A stretch of 15,334 bases of DNA from Planctomycetaceae bacterium (GTDB lineage Bacteria; Planctomycetota; Planctomycetia; Pirellulales; Pirellulaceae). Made by a program: the position numbers and the translations under genes. Positions within the stretch are counted from its first letter, which is position 1; each line of letters begins with the position of its first letter. Location of the stretch: NCBI GenBank assembly GCA_007695205.1, contig REEF01000493.1, positions 1 to 15,334 of the forward strand, read 5' to 3'. The notes under the pieces are model-generated. The model was not told where the DNA came from. It saw nothing but the letters and a program-made list of their open reading frames with translations, and made no database searches. Of the stretch, positions 1-7,524 are shown one piece after another.

Positions 1-10
1 AGAAAGTATG

Positions 11-52
11 TTCCATGTGGTTGGTCGTTGCCCGAAAACGACTCCCGACCCC
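11..52. repeat. Right half of a dispersed palindromic repeat, cut by the window edge
   Basis: This stretch holds the 9-mer TTCCATGTG (11-19), a 12-base spacer, and a 21-base block at 32-52 starting CCGAAAACGACTCCCGAC. The same 9-mer, the same 12-base spacing and the same 21 bases occur at 3535-3576, where they are the loop and right arm of a long hairpin. By analogy the left arm of this copy should lie just outside the window. Seen in the sequence: the two matching copies. Inferred: a dispersed intergenic repeat family. Confidence 0.7.
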
Positions 53-156
53 GTTGCATCACCCATGCAAGGTTACCTTGATTTTCAAGAAACTCCTGGC
101 TTGGTGCTTGTTGTCATTACAATAAGGTTTTCGTCTTGAAACACCGGAGCGGCCAC

Positions 157-1674
157 ATGACCATCGCTTCCTGCCCGAAATGTGGAGAAACCGTACGAAT
201 TCCTCCGTCGGCGAGTCCACGAGCCAGTGTTCGCTGCCCCTTGTGCCAGGAAGAATTCCTCATGGCCGAGGTGCTCGATTCCCTGCCTCCGCTGCTCCAG
301 ATCACCGACGATCCCGATCAGGCAACCGATCGAGACGTTCTGGCGCCGCGCGAGGGGGAATACGGTTTGGCACCCCTGGATGGCGAAACCGTCCCAAAGG
401 CCGCCCCGGCGTTCAGCATTGATTCGTCCCGAGACGTATCAGCAACCGCTCCCACCACGGCGGCCAAGCGGCGAAAAGGGCCCGTACGTCCACAACGGAA
501 GAAAAAGAACCCAGCCGCCGAAGTGGTCAAAATCGCGCTGGGCGGCATCGCCGGCCTGGTCATCGCCCAATTGCTGCTCTGGTGGATGCCCTGGCAAGAT
601 CTGCGGCGCGATCCGTTCGCCTTGGGCCCCAGCATCTCGAAGTTCGCTCCTTGGCTGGTCCCAACCATATTTCACGGCGGGCGAGAAGTCGGTAGTCTGC
701 CGACAGACGAAACGCCCCTCGCTGCCGCCAATATGCTGGACAGCGAATTGCCTCAGCCCAAGCTGGACCAGCCGATCCCGCAGGATCAGACGCCATCGCC
801 CAGAAAACCGGTCGGCCAAGCCCCAGATGCCGAGCCCCAAACGTTCGACTCGGATGCGAACGAAGATCCGTTTTCCGCCCCAACGGTGGACCCCTTCGAC
901 GCAACCGCCGAATTGCCATCGATTCCACCACCGGCAGCTCTGGACGACGATCTGCTCACTTTGGAACCCGACATGGATTGGGGAGCCGATATCGAAACCG
1001 ACCCGCCTTTGAATATTGAAACCGATCCGCCTCTGGATATCGAAACCGATCCCCCGGATTTGGACTTGGCGAATGATTCTTCGGTCGAGCCAACTGCCGA
1101 CGATGCGCAGCCAGTACGTCACCTGGTATCCGCCCCGTTATTCGCCACCGACGATTTGATCGCAGCGCTGGAGCCGATTCAACCGGAATTCGAGGCATTG
1201 TCGGTTGCTGGCACGGACGAAGCAGTCAGCTTGACGACTCGCAACTATACAAGATTTACCGAATTAGCAGAGAAGATCATCAGATTGGAGGACTTGGAGA
1301 GCCCCGTCCGGGACGAGGCGGCTGGATTATTGCTGTCCCTGGTCGAAAAACCGGACGTCATCCCGCGGCTCCGGCAAGCCGGCGAGGTCTGGTGGGCCGC
1401 AGGCAGCCGTCGCACAAACGATGGCATCCTGCTGGTCGGCAAAGTCCGGTCGATCGTTGCCCAGGACCCGCTTTATCGCACCGAACTGGAATTAGTCGAT
1501 GGTGGCAGCGTCGCCAGTTACAGCGACAACGATCCATCAGAGCAGATTCTTTCAGGAGATCTCGTGCTTTTGGTGGGAGTAGTTATCGAAGAACCTGCCG
1601 ATCATCTCTTGGGTTACTCGGGCGACGACCAACAGGTCCTTTGGGCTCCACTCTTTCGGTCCATCCCCGAATAA
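157..1674 (+). CDS. Zinc-ribbon, single-pass membrane protein of unknown function
   Basis: The 505-residue product opens with a four-cysteine zinc ribbon (C6-x2-C9 and C27-x2-C30) of the MJ0042 finger-like type common at the N-termini of planctomycete proteins. A low-complexity stretch follows, then a lysine/arginine-rich segment and one hydrophobic helix (about 128-148). The basic side suggests the ribbon is cytoplasmic and the rest outside. After the helix comes an acidic, proline-rich region with DPF motifs near 236-250 and three 8-residue IETDPP repeats, then a more ordered C-terminal part (about 340-505) that I do not recognise. I chose ATG 157 because GGAG (146-149) sits 7 bases upstream and the ribbon starts there; an in-frame TTG at 136 is the alternative. 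A possible -10 box, TACAAT (118-123), lies upstream without a clear -35 box. The function is unknown. Confidence 0.85.
   Translation: MTIASCPKCGETVRIPPSASPRASVRCPLCQEEFLMAEVLDSLPPLLQITDDPDQATDRDVLAPREGEYGLAPLDGETVPKAAPAFSIDSSRDVSATAPTTAAKRRKGPVRPQRKKKNPAAEVVKIALGGIAGLVIAQLLLWWMPWQDLRRDPFALGPSISKFAPWLVPTIFHGGREVGSLPTDETPLAAANMLDSELPQPKLDQPIPQDQTPSPRKPVGQAPDAEPQTFDSDANEDPFSAPTVDPFDATAELPSIPPPAALDDDLLTLEPDMDWGADIETDPPLNIETDPPLDIETDPPDLDLANDSSVEPTADDAQPVRHLVSAPLFATDDLIAALEPIQPEFEALSVAGTDEAVSLTTRNYTRFTELAEKIIRLEDLESPVRDEAAGLLLSLVEKPDVIPRLRQAGEVWWAAGSRRTNDGILLVGKVRSIVAQDPLYRTELELVDGGSVASYSDNDPSEQILSGDLVLLVGVVIEEPADHLLGYSGDDQQVLWAPLFRSIPE
991..1062 (+). repeat. Three tandem 24-base units inside the zinc-ribbon gene
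   Basis: Units 991-1014, 1015-1038 and 1039-1062 each begin with a codon for Ile and encode IETDPP plus two variable residues. The units differ mainly at third codon positions, so the repeat is old or under selection at the protein level. It lies in the acidic linker after the membrane helix. Confidence 0.8.
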
Positions 1675-1722
1675 ATCAAGATCATCACTCCTGATGGTAC
1701 GAATTCGACCGACTCGTTACTC

Positions 1723-1789
1723 ATTCGACCAGTTAATTTTTGACAGTCGACCCGTCGCCACTTACACTTAAGGTACGCGGTGGTCGAAT
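1723..1789. promoter_or_regulatory. Inverted 9-mers flanking a promoter (possible operator pair)
   Basis: ATTCGACCA (1723-1731) and its exact reverse complement TGGTCGAAT (1781-1789) bracket the promoter at 1740-1768. A third half-site, ATTCGACC (1703-1710), lies 20 bases (about two helical turns) upstream of the first. This arrangement would suit a repressor or activator that binds both sides of the start site, but no regulator is known from the window. Confidence 0.4.
1740..1768 (+). promoter_or_regulatory. Sigma-70-type promoter for the beta-propeller gene
   Basis: TTGACA (1740-1745) is a perfect -35 box. After a 17-base spacer comes TACACT (1763-1768), which matches four of six positions of the -10 consensus. 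Transcription would start near 1775 and give a leader of about 90 bases before the ATG at 1865. Confidence 0.6.
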
Positions 1790-1864
1790 AGACCGATAGA
1801 ACGCGTTGTGTTTTCGTTGCTGTTGCCTGGGAATCTTCCAGCCCATTCTTTGCGGATGATCGCT

Positions 1865-3442
1865 ATGTCCCTAAAAAACATCACCGTCCTTGCCTCCGGT
1901 CTGCTCGTCTGCTTGGGTTCCTCGTTATCGGCCCAAACCAGCGCCAACGGGTTGGTCAGCCCCGTGGAAGCTCGGCGTTACGGCCTGGAACCTTCCTGGT
2001 TTACGCGTGTCGAGCTCGATCAGGCTCGGGGACGAATCCGTAATTTGCAGTACTTTGTCAGTGCCACGAATCAGCGGACGCTGTACGAAGTCGCTTATGG
2101 AGAGAGTCGGCGGATGTTCAGCGAACGAGATCTGGATCGATTGGGCGAACCGATGGGTCCGGAGGGTGCGCAGCGAGCGGCCAAAGAATTCGCGTCTCGA
2201 TTGAGACGTCTGGAGATCGAATCCGAGATCCAATCGCACGAGGTACCCGAGATCACTTTGTACGTGACGACGGACCGGTCCTTGGTCCAGGCGATCGACG
2301 CCGAGACGGGGCGCACGTTGTGGGCCACGACGGTGGGGCGTCGTGATTTCCCCACCGAAGGTCCCGGTGTCAACGAGAAGTATGTCGCGGTCATCAATGG
2401 AACTTCGCTGTACCTGCTGACGCGAGATACCGGCCAGATCGTTTGGGTGCGAACGACCCGAGGCGTACCGGCGGCTTGCCCCGCCGTATCCGATCGGTTC
2501 GTGGTCGTCCCGACTTGGACGGGCGACGTCGAACTGTACGAATTGGAAGAACCCAGGAAACTGCCCAACAGTTTCAAATCCAATGGTCGGAGCATGGTGC
2601 GTCCCACGGTGACCGCCAACAGCATCATCTGGCCGACGGATCGAGGCATGTTGTATGTAGCCAGCAGCCAGCGACACACGATCCGGTTCCGTCTGGAGGC
2701 CAGGGACGCCATCACAGCTCCCGCATCGGTCTTCGCACCCAGTCGAATTTTTGTTGCCTCGGTCGATGGCTATGTCTATTGCATGGCGGAAAATATCCAC
2801 TCCGAGATTTGGCGGTTTTCGACAGGTCATAGCATCACCACAACGCCCGTACCCACGGGGGAATCGCTGTATGTCGTTACCGACGACATGAATCTGTACT
2901 GCCTGGACCAAGAGACGGGCTCCCTGAAATGGGTTGCCCCCTTCTTCAAGCAATTCATCGCGGCCAGCCCGGACCGCATTTACGGGATCGGCGCGACCGA
3001 TCGGTTGGAGATCCTGGATGTGAATACAGGCGGCCGCATCGCCTCGATGAATGCAGGTAATCTGGATGTTTTCTATCCCAACCACCAATCCGACCGGATC
3101 ATCGTGGGAACGCGGACCGGGATCCTGCAAAGCCTCCATGAGATCGGCCGAGAAATACCTGCGCTGCACGTGGATCTCGCCGAACACCGCCTCGAAACCC
3201 CGCATCCTGATGTCCTGGAAGAAGAAGATCCCCAAGCTCCGACGAAACCTTCTCCGAAGCCTCCCGCCGATGACCGTGATCCCTTCGACGACGCGACCGA
3301 TCCCTTCGACGACGCGGCCGATCCCTTCGGTGGTGCGGCCGATCCCTTCGGCGGGGGACAGGACCAGGCAGCCGATCCGTTTGGTGGAGGTGCCGGTGGT
3401 GCGGCGGATCCGTTCGGCGGCGGCGATGATCCGTTCCGATAG
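1865..3442 (+). CDS. Secreted PQQ-like beta-propeller protein with DPF-rich tail
   Basis: The 525-residue product starts with a typical Sec signal peptide (hydrophobic core ITVLASGLLVCLGS, likely cleavage near SLSA-Q), so it should be periplasmic or surface-exposed. The middle is built of PQQ/WD40-like blades of the BamB type, recognisable by the pattern aromatic/Leu-x-LD-x-x-TG-x-x-W: about residues 139-160, 179-195, 300-317 and 341-356. The last 55 residues are seven DPF motifs in a Gly/Ala/Asp-rich tail. I chose ATG 1865 because it puts a clean signal peptide at the start; in-frame ATG 1856 and GTG 1808 are alternatives, and the ribosome site (GGA at 1854-1856) is weak. BamB itself helps insert outer-membrane proteins, but blades of this kind are generic, so the ligand or partner is unknown. 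It is probably transcribed on its own. Confidence 0.85.
   Translation: MSLKNITVLASGLLVCLGSSLSAQTSANGLVSPVEARRYGLEPSWFTRVELDQARGRIRNLQYFVSATNQRTLYEVAYGESRRMFSERDLDRLGEPMGPEGAQRAAKEFASRLRRLEIESEIQSHEVPEITLYVTTDRSLVQAIDAETGRTLWATTVGRRDFPTEGPGVNEKYVAVINGTSLYLLTRDTGQIVWVRTTRGVPAACPAVSDRFVVVPTWTGDVELYELEEPRKLPNSFKSNGRSMVRPTVTANSIIWPTDRGMLYVASSQRHTIRFRLEARDAITAPASVFAPSRIFVASVDGYVYCMAENIHSEIWRFSTGHSITTTPVPTGESLYVVTDDMNLYCLDQETGSLKWVAPFFKQFIAASPDRIYGIGATDRLEILDVNTGGRIASMNAGNLDVFYPNHQSDRIIVGTRTGILQSLHEIGREIPALHVDLAEHRLETPHPDVLEEEDPQAPTKPSPKPPADDRDPFDDATDPFDDAADPFGGAADPFGGGQDQAADPFGGGAGGAADPFGGGDDPFR
3278..3439 (+). repeat. Tandem DPF-encoding repeat at the 3' end of the propeller gene
   Basis: Seven units each open with GAT followed by CCN-TTY (Asp-Pro-Phe), apart from the last, which has an extra GAT. 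The first three are 21 bases long (3278-3298, 3299-3319, 3320-3340). The next are 33, 33, 18 and 15 bases long. The first two units are nearly identical, so repeat number probably varies by slippage. The array runs right up to the stop codon. Confidence 0.85.
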
Positions 3443-3467
3443 GACCCCGCAATGGTCCCGACTTTTT
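3442..3467 (+). terminator. Possible weak terminator at the propeller stop codon
   Basis: GGACC (3442-3446) pairs with GGTCC (3454-3458) around a 7-base loop, and a run of five T follows at 3463-3467. Four bases separate stem and T-run and the stem is only 5 bp, so the signal is weak. Confidence 0.35.
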
Positions 3468-3506
3468 GTTGTCCTGGTTCTCGCCAGTGTTCCTCGGAAA
3501 CGGAGC

Positions 3507-3573
3507 GTCGGGAATCGTTTTCGGATGAGCCGCTTTCCATGTGATTACTGGTTGGCCGAAAACGACTCCCGAC
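3507..3573. repeat. Long imperfect hairpin, full copy of the dispersed repeat
   Basis: The left arm GTCGGGAATCGTTTTCGG (3507-3524) pairs with CCGAAAACGACTCCCGAC (3556-3573) at 17 of 18 positions around a 31-base loop. The loop and right arm match the element at 11-52. The hairpin sits in the 294-base gap between the propeller and oxidoreductase genes. It has no T-run, so a simple terminator is unlikely. No coding capacity is seen in this gap. Confidence 0.75.
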
Positions 3574-3622
3574 CCCCTCGGCCTCCGGCATCGTAGCGCC
3601 CACCGCAAACATCCCGTCCGAC

Positions 3623-3652
3623 TTGCATCTCGATTCGCTGGCAGCCTATACT
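3623..3652 (+). promoter_or_regulatory. Candidate sigma-70-type promoter for the oxidoreductase cluster
   Basis: TTGCAT (3623-3628) and TATACT (3647-3652) are separated by 18 bases and match the consensus at four and five of six positions. Transcription would begin near 3659, about 80 bases before ATG 3737. Confidence 0.45.
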
Positions 3653-3736
3653 GGGCAATGTGCGTTTCATCGTGTTCGATCGCCCGACCGGTCGCATTGC
3701 GATCGGACTGTTTTCTATTGACCCAGGAGCCAACTC

Positions 3737-5059
3737 ATGAAGCCTTCCAGCGTAGCGATCTCTCGTCGTCGATTTGTCCAAGGAACGGCCGCTTCGGTAG
3801 CACTCCCGCTTTTCCTTCCTCGACATGTGCTGGGCGACGACCACAACGCGTCGGCAAACGAGAAGATCCGCGTGGGCGCGATAGGGATCGGCAAAATGAC
3901 GTACGGTTCCCACCTGCCCCACTTCCTTCGCACCGCAGAGGTTCAAGTCGTTGCGGTCTGCGAAGTCGATACGACTCGCCGTGAAGCCGGCAAGAAGCGA
4001 GTCGATGACACCTACGGAAACACGTCCTGCGCCGCCCATGCCGATTATCGCGAGATGCTGGATCGCGACGAGGTCGACGCGGTCGTGATCGCCACGCCCG
4101 ACCATTGGCACGCCGGGATGATTCTGGACGCCAGCACCGCAGGCAAGGACATCTACTGCGAGAAGCCGCTGACCAATACGTTGCGCGAAGCCAAACTGGT
4201 GATGGATGCCGTCAAGAAATCGGGCGTCATCTTCCAGACCGGCAGCCAGCAGCGGTCGGACAACAACTTCCGTTATGCTTGCGAGTTGGTCCGGAACGGA
4301 CGATTGGGCGAGATCAAGCAAGTCATGGTCAGCGTCGGCGGACCGCCACGACCCTGCAATCTGCCGGGCGAGGACATGGAGCCGGGCTTGGATTGGGACC
4401 GTTGGCTGGGCCCCGCTCCGATGCGCGAGTACAGCTCGGTGCTCAGCCCGCGCGGCATCCATAACCACTTTCCCTCGTGGCGTAATTTCATGGAGTATGG
4501 TGGTGGCGGGATGACCGACTGGGGCGCTCACCACTTCGATATCGCTCAATGGGGCTTGGGCATGGACGAGTCGGGTCCGGTGGAAATCGTCGGCCCCGAG
4601 AATCCGAAAGCGACCAACGGCGTGAAGTTCCTCTATGCCAACGGCGTCGAGATGATCCACGGTGGCCCGTCGGGGGTAACGTTCATCGGAACCGAAGGCG
4701 AATTGTTCGTCAATCGAGGCCGCTTGGAAAGCACGCCTGAAGACATCATCAAACAACCGATCGGCGAAGATCAGATCCATCTTTACCGCTCGCCTCGAGG
4801 CGGTCATGGTGGACATTGCCAGGACTGGGTGGACTGTATGATCAGCCGACAACAACCCAATTGCCCGATCGAGGTTGGTGCCAGAACCGTGGCCGTCTGC
4901 CATCTGGGCAACATCATGTACCTGCACCGCGAGGAGCTGGGGAATGCCTCGCTGAAGTGGGATCCCGTCAAATGGGAGTTCGTGGGCAATGACGCGGCCA
5001 ATCGCTGGCAGGATTACCCTTACGCTCGCCGCGAAGGCTACGAGTTGGCGATTGGATAA
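3737..5059 (+). CDS. Tat-exported Gfo/Idh/MocA-family oxidoreductase
   Basis: The 440-residue product is an NAD(P)-dependent dehydrogenase of the Gfo/Idh/MocA type, a family that acts on sugars, inositols and related alcohols. A twin-arginine signal (SRRRFVQ, residues 9-15, then a hydrophobic stretch) predicts export of the folded enzyme with its cofactor. The Rossmann nucleotide-binding region begins near residue 40 (VGAIGIGKM). The family's catalytic lysine is in EKP (142-144), and the conserved histidine is in the WGAHHFD segment (262-268). The length fits the long, secreted subgroup that is very abundant in planctomycetes. Start ATG 3737 has AGGAG (3725-3729) 7 bases upstream. The RidA gene begins 12 bases after the stop, so the two are probably co-transcribed. 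The substrate cannot be told from the sequence. Confidence 0.93.
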   Translation: MKPSSVAISRRRFVQGTAASVALPLFLPRHVLGDDHNASANEKIRVGAIGIGKMTYGSHLPHFLRTAEVQVVAVCEVDTTRREAGKKRVDDTYGNTSCAAHADYREMLDRDEVDAVVIATPDHWHAGMILDASTAGKDIYCEKPLTNTLREAKLVMDAVKKSGVIFQTGSQQRSDNNFRYACELVRNGRLGEIKQVMVSVGGPPRPCNLPGEDMEPGLDWDRWLGPAPMREYSSVLSPRGIHNHFPSWRNFMEYGGGGMTDWGAHHFDIAQWGLGMDESGPVEIVGPENPKATNGVKFLYANGVEMIHGGPSGVTFIGTEGELFVNRGRLESTPEDIIKQPIGEDQIHLYRSPRGGHGGHCQDWVDCMISRQQPNCPIEVGARTVAVCHLGNIMYLHREELGNASLKWDPVKWEFVGNDAANRWQDYPYARREGYELAIG

Positions 5060-5071
5060 GGAAGCAAGACG

Positions 5072-5539
5072 ATGAGCATCGAAGCCAAGTTGAGCGAAAT
5101 GGGTTGGGAATTGCCGCCTGCGCCCAAGCCGGTCGGGCTGTACAAGCCCATCCTGATCAACGGCGATTGGGCTTACGTTTCCGGTCATGGTCCGCTACTG
5201 CCCGATGGATCGCTGATCACAGGAAGGATCGGAGAGGATCTGGATCGTCAAGCCGGTTACGACGCGGCGCGTCAGGTCGGTTTGGCGGTCCTGTCGACCC
5301 TGCGCGAGAACCTCGGCAGCCTGGACCGCGTTCGCCAATTGGTCAAGACCTTGGGTTTTGTCAACTGTACACCGGATTTCGCCGAACAATCGGCCGTGAT
5401 CAATGGATTCAGTGAATTGTTTGCCGAGTTGTTCGGAGCCGAACGAGGGATCGGAGCTCGCAGTGCCGTAGGCGCCCCGGTCTTGCCGGGCAATATGGCG
5501 GTCGAGGTCGAAGCGATTTTCGAAATCCAGCAGGATTGA
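5072..5539 (+). CDS. RidA/YjgF-family protein (long subgroup)
   Basis: The 155-residue product belongs to the RidA/YjgF/UK114 family. Classic RidA hydrolyses reactive 2-aminoacrylate and other enamine/imine intermediates released by PLP enzymes. Family marks are YVSGHGPL (35-42), the ARSAVG segment with the conserved arginine (R130) and VEVEAIFE with its glutamate (E147). It is some 25 residues longer than E. coli RidA, with an extra N-terminal part (MGWELPPAPKPVGLY), which fits the YjgF-like subgroup 1. R130 fits deaminase activity, but several subgroups have other, unknown roles. It has no signal peptide and is cytoplasmic, unlike its exported neighbour. A good ribosome site, AAGGAAG (5058-5064), overlaps the stop of the upstream gene, which points to translational coupling. 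Confidence 0.9.
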   Translation: MSIEAKLSEMGWELPPAPKPVGLYKPILINGDWAYVSGHGPLLPDGSLITGRIGEDLDRQAGYDAARQVGLAVLSTLRENLGSLDRVRQLVKTLGFVNCTPDFAEQSAVINGFSELFAELFGAERGIGARSAVGAPVLPGNMAVEVEAIFEIQQD

Positions 5540-5618
5540 CCCTGCAAGGTATTCGGTCCATCCTTTCGCCATCTTGTCGAAGGGCGGGAGCTGGTGGAGG
5601 GAAAGAAAGGTCCAGAAT

Positions 5619-7433
5619 ATGCAACTGCAAGCATCCACCGATCTGACCTGCTTGTCCGGACGACACGCGGGACAACCGTCGCGGCCACTTAGGGACCGAT
5701 CGCTTGGTGCCGTGCCGTGGGCGTTTGCCATCTTGGTCCTGGGGTGCTTGCTGCTTGTGGGGACCGTCACCGCAAGTCAGGCTCAGCCGCAGGGGCGAGC
5801 GGTTCTTGCCGATGCTGGGATGGTGGTATCGGCCAGCGCTCCGGCCAGCCAGGTGGGCGCAGACGTGCTGCGCGATGGTGGCAATGCGGTCGACGCGGCC
5901 GTAGCGGTCGCTTTGGCCCTGGCCGTCACGTGGCCCGAAGCTGGAAATTTGGGCGGCGGCGGCTTCATGCTGGTGTGTCCGCCGGATGGACGACCGCCGA
6001 TCTGCGTTGACTATCGCGAAACGGCTCCCGCCGCTGCGACGGCCGACATGTACGCTCCGGATGAAAGCACCCTGACGCATCGCGCCGTCGGCGTCCCGGG
6101 CACGGTCCGCGGACTGGCCGTCGCCCACGCCCAATACGGGCGGCTCTCCTGGGCTCGCCTGGTACAGCCTGCAGAACAATTGGCTCGGCATGGATTCCTG
6201 GTCGATCACCATTTGGCGGCATCGATCCACGGTGTCCTGGAGCGGAAGGAAACGCAATCGGACGAGCGGTTCGCAGAACTGCGACGCGTATTTGAGCCAC
6301 CGGACGGACAGCGTTGGGCGGCAGGTCAGCGACTGGTTCAACCGGATTTGGCGGAAACACTCCAACGTTTGGCGGACGGCGGTCCCGGAGCCTTTTATAG
6401 CGGCCTGACGGCCGAATTGATCGAAGCCGAAATGGTTCGGGGTGGGGGCCTGATCACCCGCGCGGATCTGGCGAGCTACGAGGCCCGATTGCGAGACGCA
6501 ATCCAAGGTCAGTATCGCCAGTACGAGATCGTCGGCCCCCCGCCGCCCAGCTCGGGCGGAATCGCGGTCGTCCAAGCGCTCAATATCCTCGAAACCTTTG
6601 ACTTGAGCAGCCAGTCCCGCTTTTCTGTTCGCAACCTACACCTGATCGCCGAAGCACAACGACGGGCGTTTCGAGATCGAGCTTTGCACTTGGGCGATCC
6701 CGATTTCGTGCCGATCCCGACGCATTTGATCGATAAACAGTATGCCCGCGAACTGGCTGCCTCGATCCAAGTGGACCGCGCGACACCCAGCCTGGAATTG
6801 GCCGAACCGTTTGAAATGGTCGAAGAATCGCCCGAAACGACCCACTTCTCCATCATCGATGCCGATGGATTGGCGGTCGCCAACACCTACACGCTGGAAG
6901 CCAGTTGGGGGTCCCGGATCGTTGTCACCGGTGCGGGGTTCGTGCTGAACAACGAGATGGGCGACTTCAATTGGGTGCCAGGCCGCACGGATCAGCAAGG
7001 CCGGATCGGCACGCCGCCGAATGTGATCGCACCTCGCAAACGCATGCTCAGCTCGATGACCCCCATGATCGTTAAACAGGATGATCGCGTCCTGCTGATC
7101 ACCGGCAGTCCCGGGGGGCGGACGATCATCAGCACCGTGCTGCAGATGGTGCTGAATGTGGTCGAATTCCAGATGGATCTGCCCACCGCAGTCGCCGCGC
7201 CACGGCAGCATCATGCCTGGTTCCCCGATCGATTCGATCTGGAACGAGGCCAGGATGCGGTCTATGGCGAAGCCATCGCTGGCCTGGAAGATCTAGGGCA
7301 CGTCGTTCGGCAAACTCGCCAGCAAGGCTCGGCGCACTCCATCTGGGTCGACCCGCAAAGCGGCGTCTACGTCGGAGTCGCCGACGAACGCCGAGGCGGC
7401 GCGGCCGTCGGTGTCCACTCAGCGGAAGACTGA
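5619..7433 (+). CDS. ggt: Gamma-glutamyltransferase precursor
   Basis: The 604-residue product is a gamma-glutamyltransferase, which cleaves gamma-glutamyl bonds in glutathione and similar peptides and is made as a precursor that cuts itself into two subunits. Key motifs are present: AGNLGGGGF (108-116), the cleavage and nucleophile site TTH with T407 as the expected new N-terminus, NTYTLEASWGS with LNNEMGDF after it, SSMTP (478-482) and GSPGG (496-500) in the oxyanion/substrate region. A hydrophobic N-terminal segment (about residues 32-53) predicts export or a membrane anchor. I chose ATG 5619 because AAAGG (5606-5610) lies 8 bases upstream; a TTG at 5574 would add 15 residues. It starts 79 bases after the RidA gene and may belong to the same transcript. 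Whether it works mainly as hydrolase or transferase cannot be read here. Confidence 0.95.
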   Translation: MQLQASTDLTCLSGRHAGQPSRPLRDRSLGAVPWAFAILVLGCLLLVGTVTASQAQPQGRAVLADAGMVVSASAPASQVGADVLRDGGNAVDAAVAVALALAVTWPEAGNLGGGGFMLVCPPDGRPPICVDYRETAPAAATADMYAPDESTLTHRAVGVPGTVRGLAVAHAQYGRLSWARLVQPAEQLARHGFLVDHHLAASIHGVLERKETQSDERFAELRRVFEPPDGQRWAAGQRLVQPDLAETLQRLADGGPGAFYSGLTAELIEAEMVRGGGLITRADLASYEARLRDAIQGQYRQYEIVGPPPPSSGGIAVVQALNILETFDLSSQSRFSVRNLHLIAEAQRRAFRDRALHLGDPDFVPIPTHLIDKQYARELAASIQVDRATPSLELAEPFEMVEESPETTHFSIIDADGLAVANTYTLEASWGSRIVVTGAGFVLNNEMGDFNWVPGRTDQQGRIGTPPNVIAPRKRMLSSMTPMIVKQDDRVLLITGSPGGRTIISTVLQMVLNVVEFQMDLPTAVAAPRQHHAWFPDRFDLERGQDAVYGEAIAGLEDLGHVVRQTRQQGSAHSIWVDPQSGVYVGVADERRGGAAVGVHSAED

Positions 7434-7447
7434 CCCGGATGATTCGT

Positions 7448-7467
7448 AACCCGAAGCGTGAGCGAGG
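7448..7467. repeat. Probable short intergenic repeat motif
   Basis: The 20-mer AACCCGAAGCGTGAGCGAGG lies between the two convergent genes. I recall near-identical sequences as frequent intergenic motifs in Rhodopirellula-type genomes, but only one copy is present here and the match is from memory. Confidence 0.35.
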
Positions 7468-7504
7468 AAATCCAGGCTAACCGGTCGCGGCCAGTTCGGC
7501 ACAG

Positions 7505-7523
7505 GCGGGCAAGAACCTCCCGC
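7505..7523. other. Small hairpin in the convergent intergenic gap
   Basis: GCGGG (7505-7509) pairs with CCCGC (7519-7523) around a 9-base loop, just after the minus-strand stop codon at 7525. No T-run follows on either strand, so a role as terminator is uncertain. The rest of the gap 7434-7524 shows nothing else. Confidence 0.3.
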
Positions 7524-7524
7524 A

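Noticed and set aside
1925..3235. Long minus-strand open frame of 436 codons opposite the propeller gene
   Set aside because: It is antisense to a gene with a clear signal peptide and PQQ blades, and its translation shows no domain pattern.
3545..5188. Long minus-strand open frame of 547 codons opposite the oxidoreductase and RidA genes
   Set aside because: It overlaps two well-supported genes and the hairpin repeat; high GC content makes such antisense frames common.
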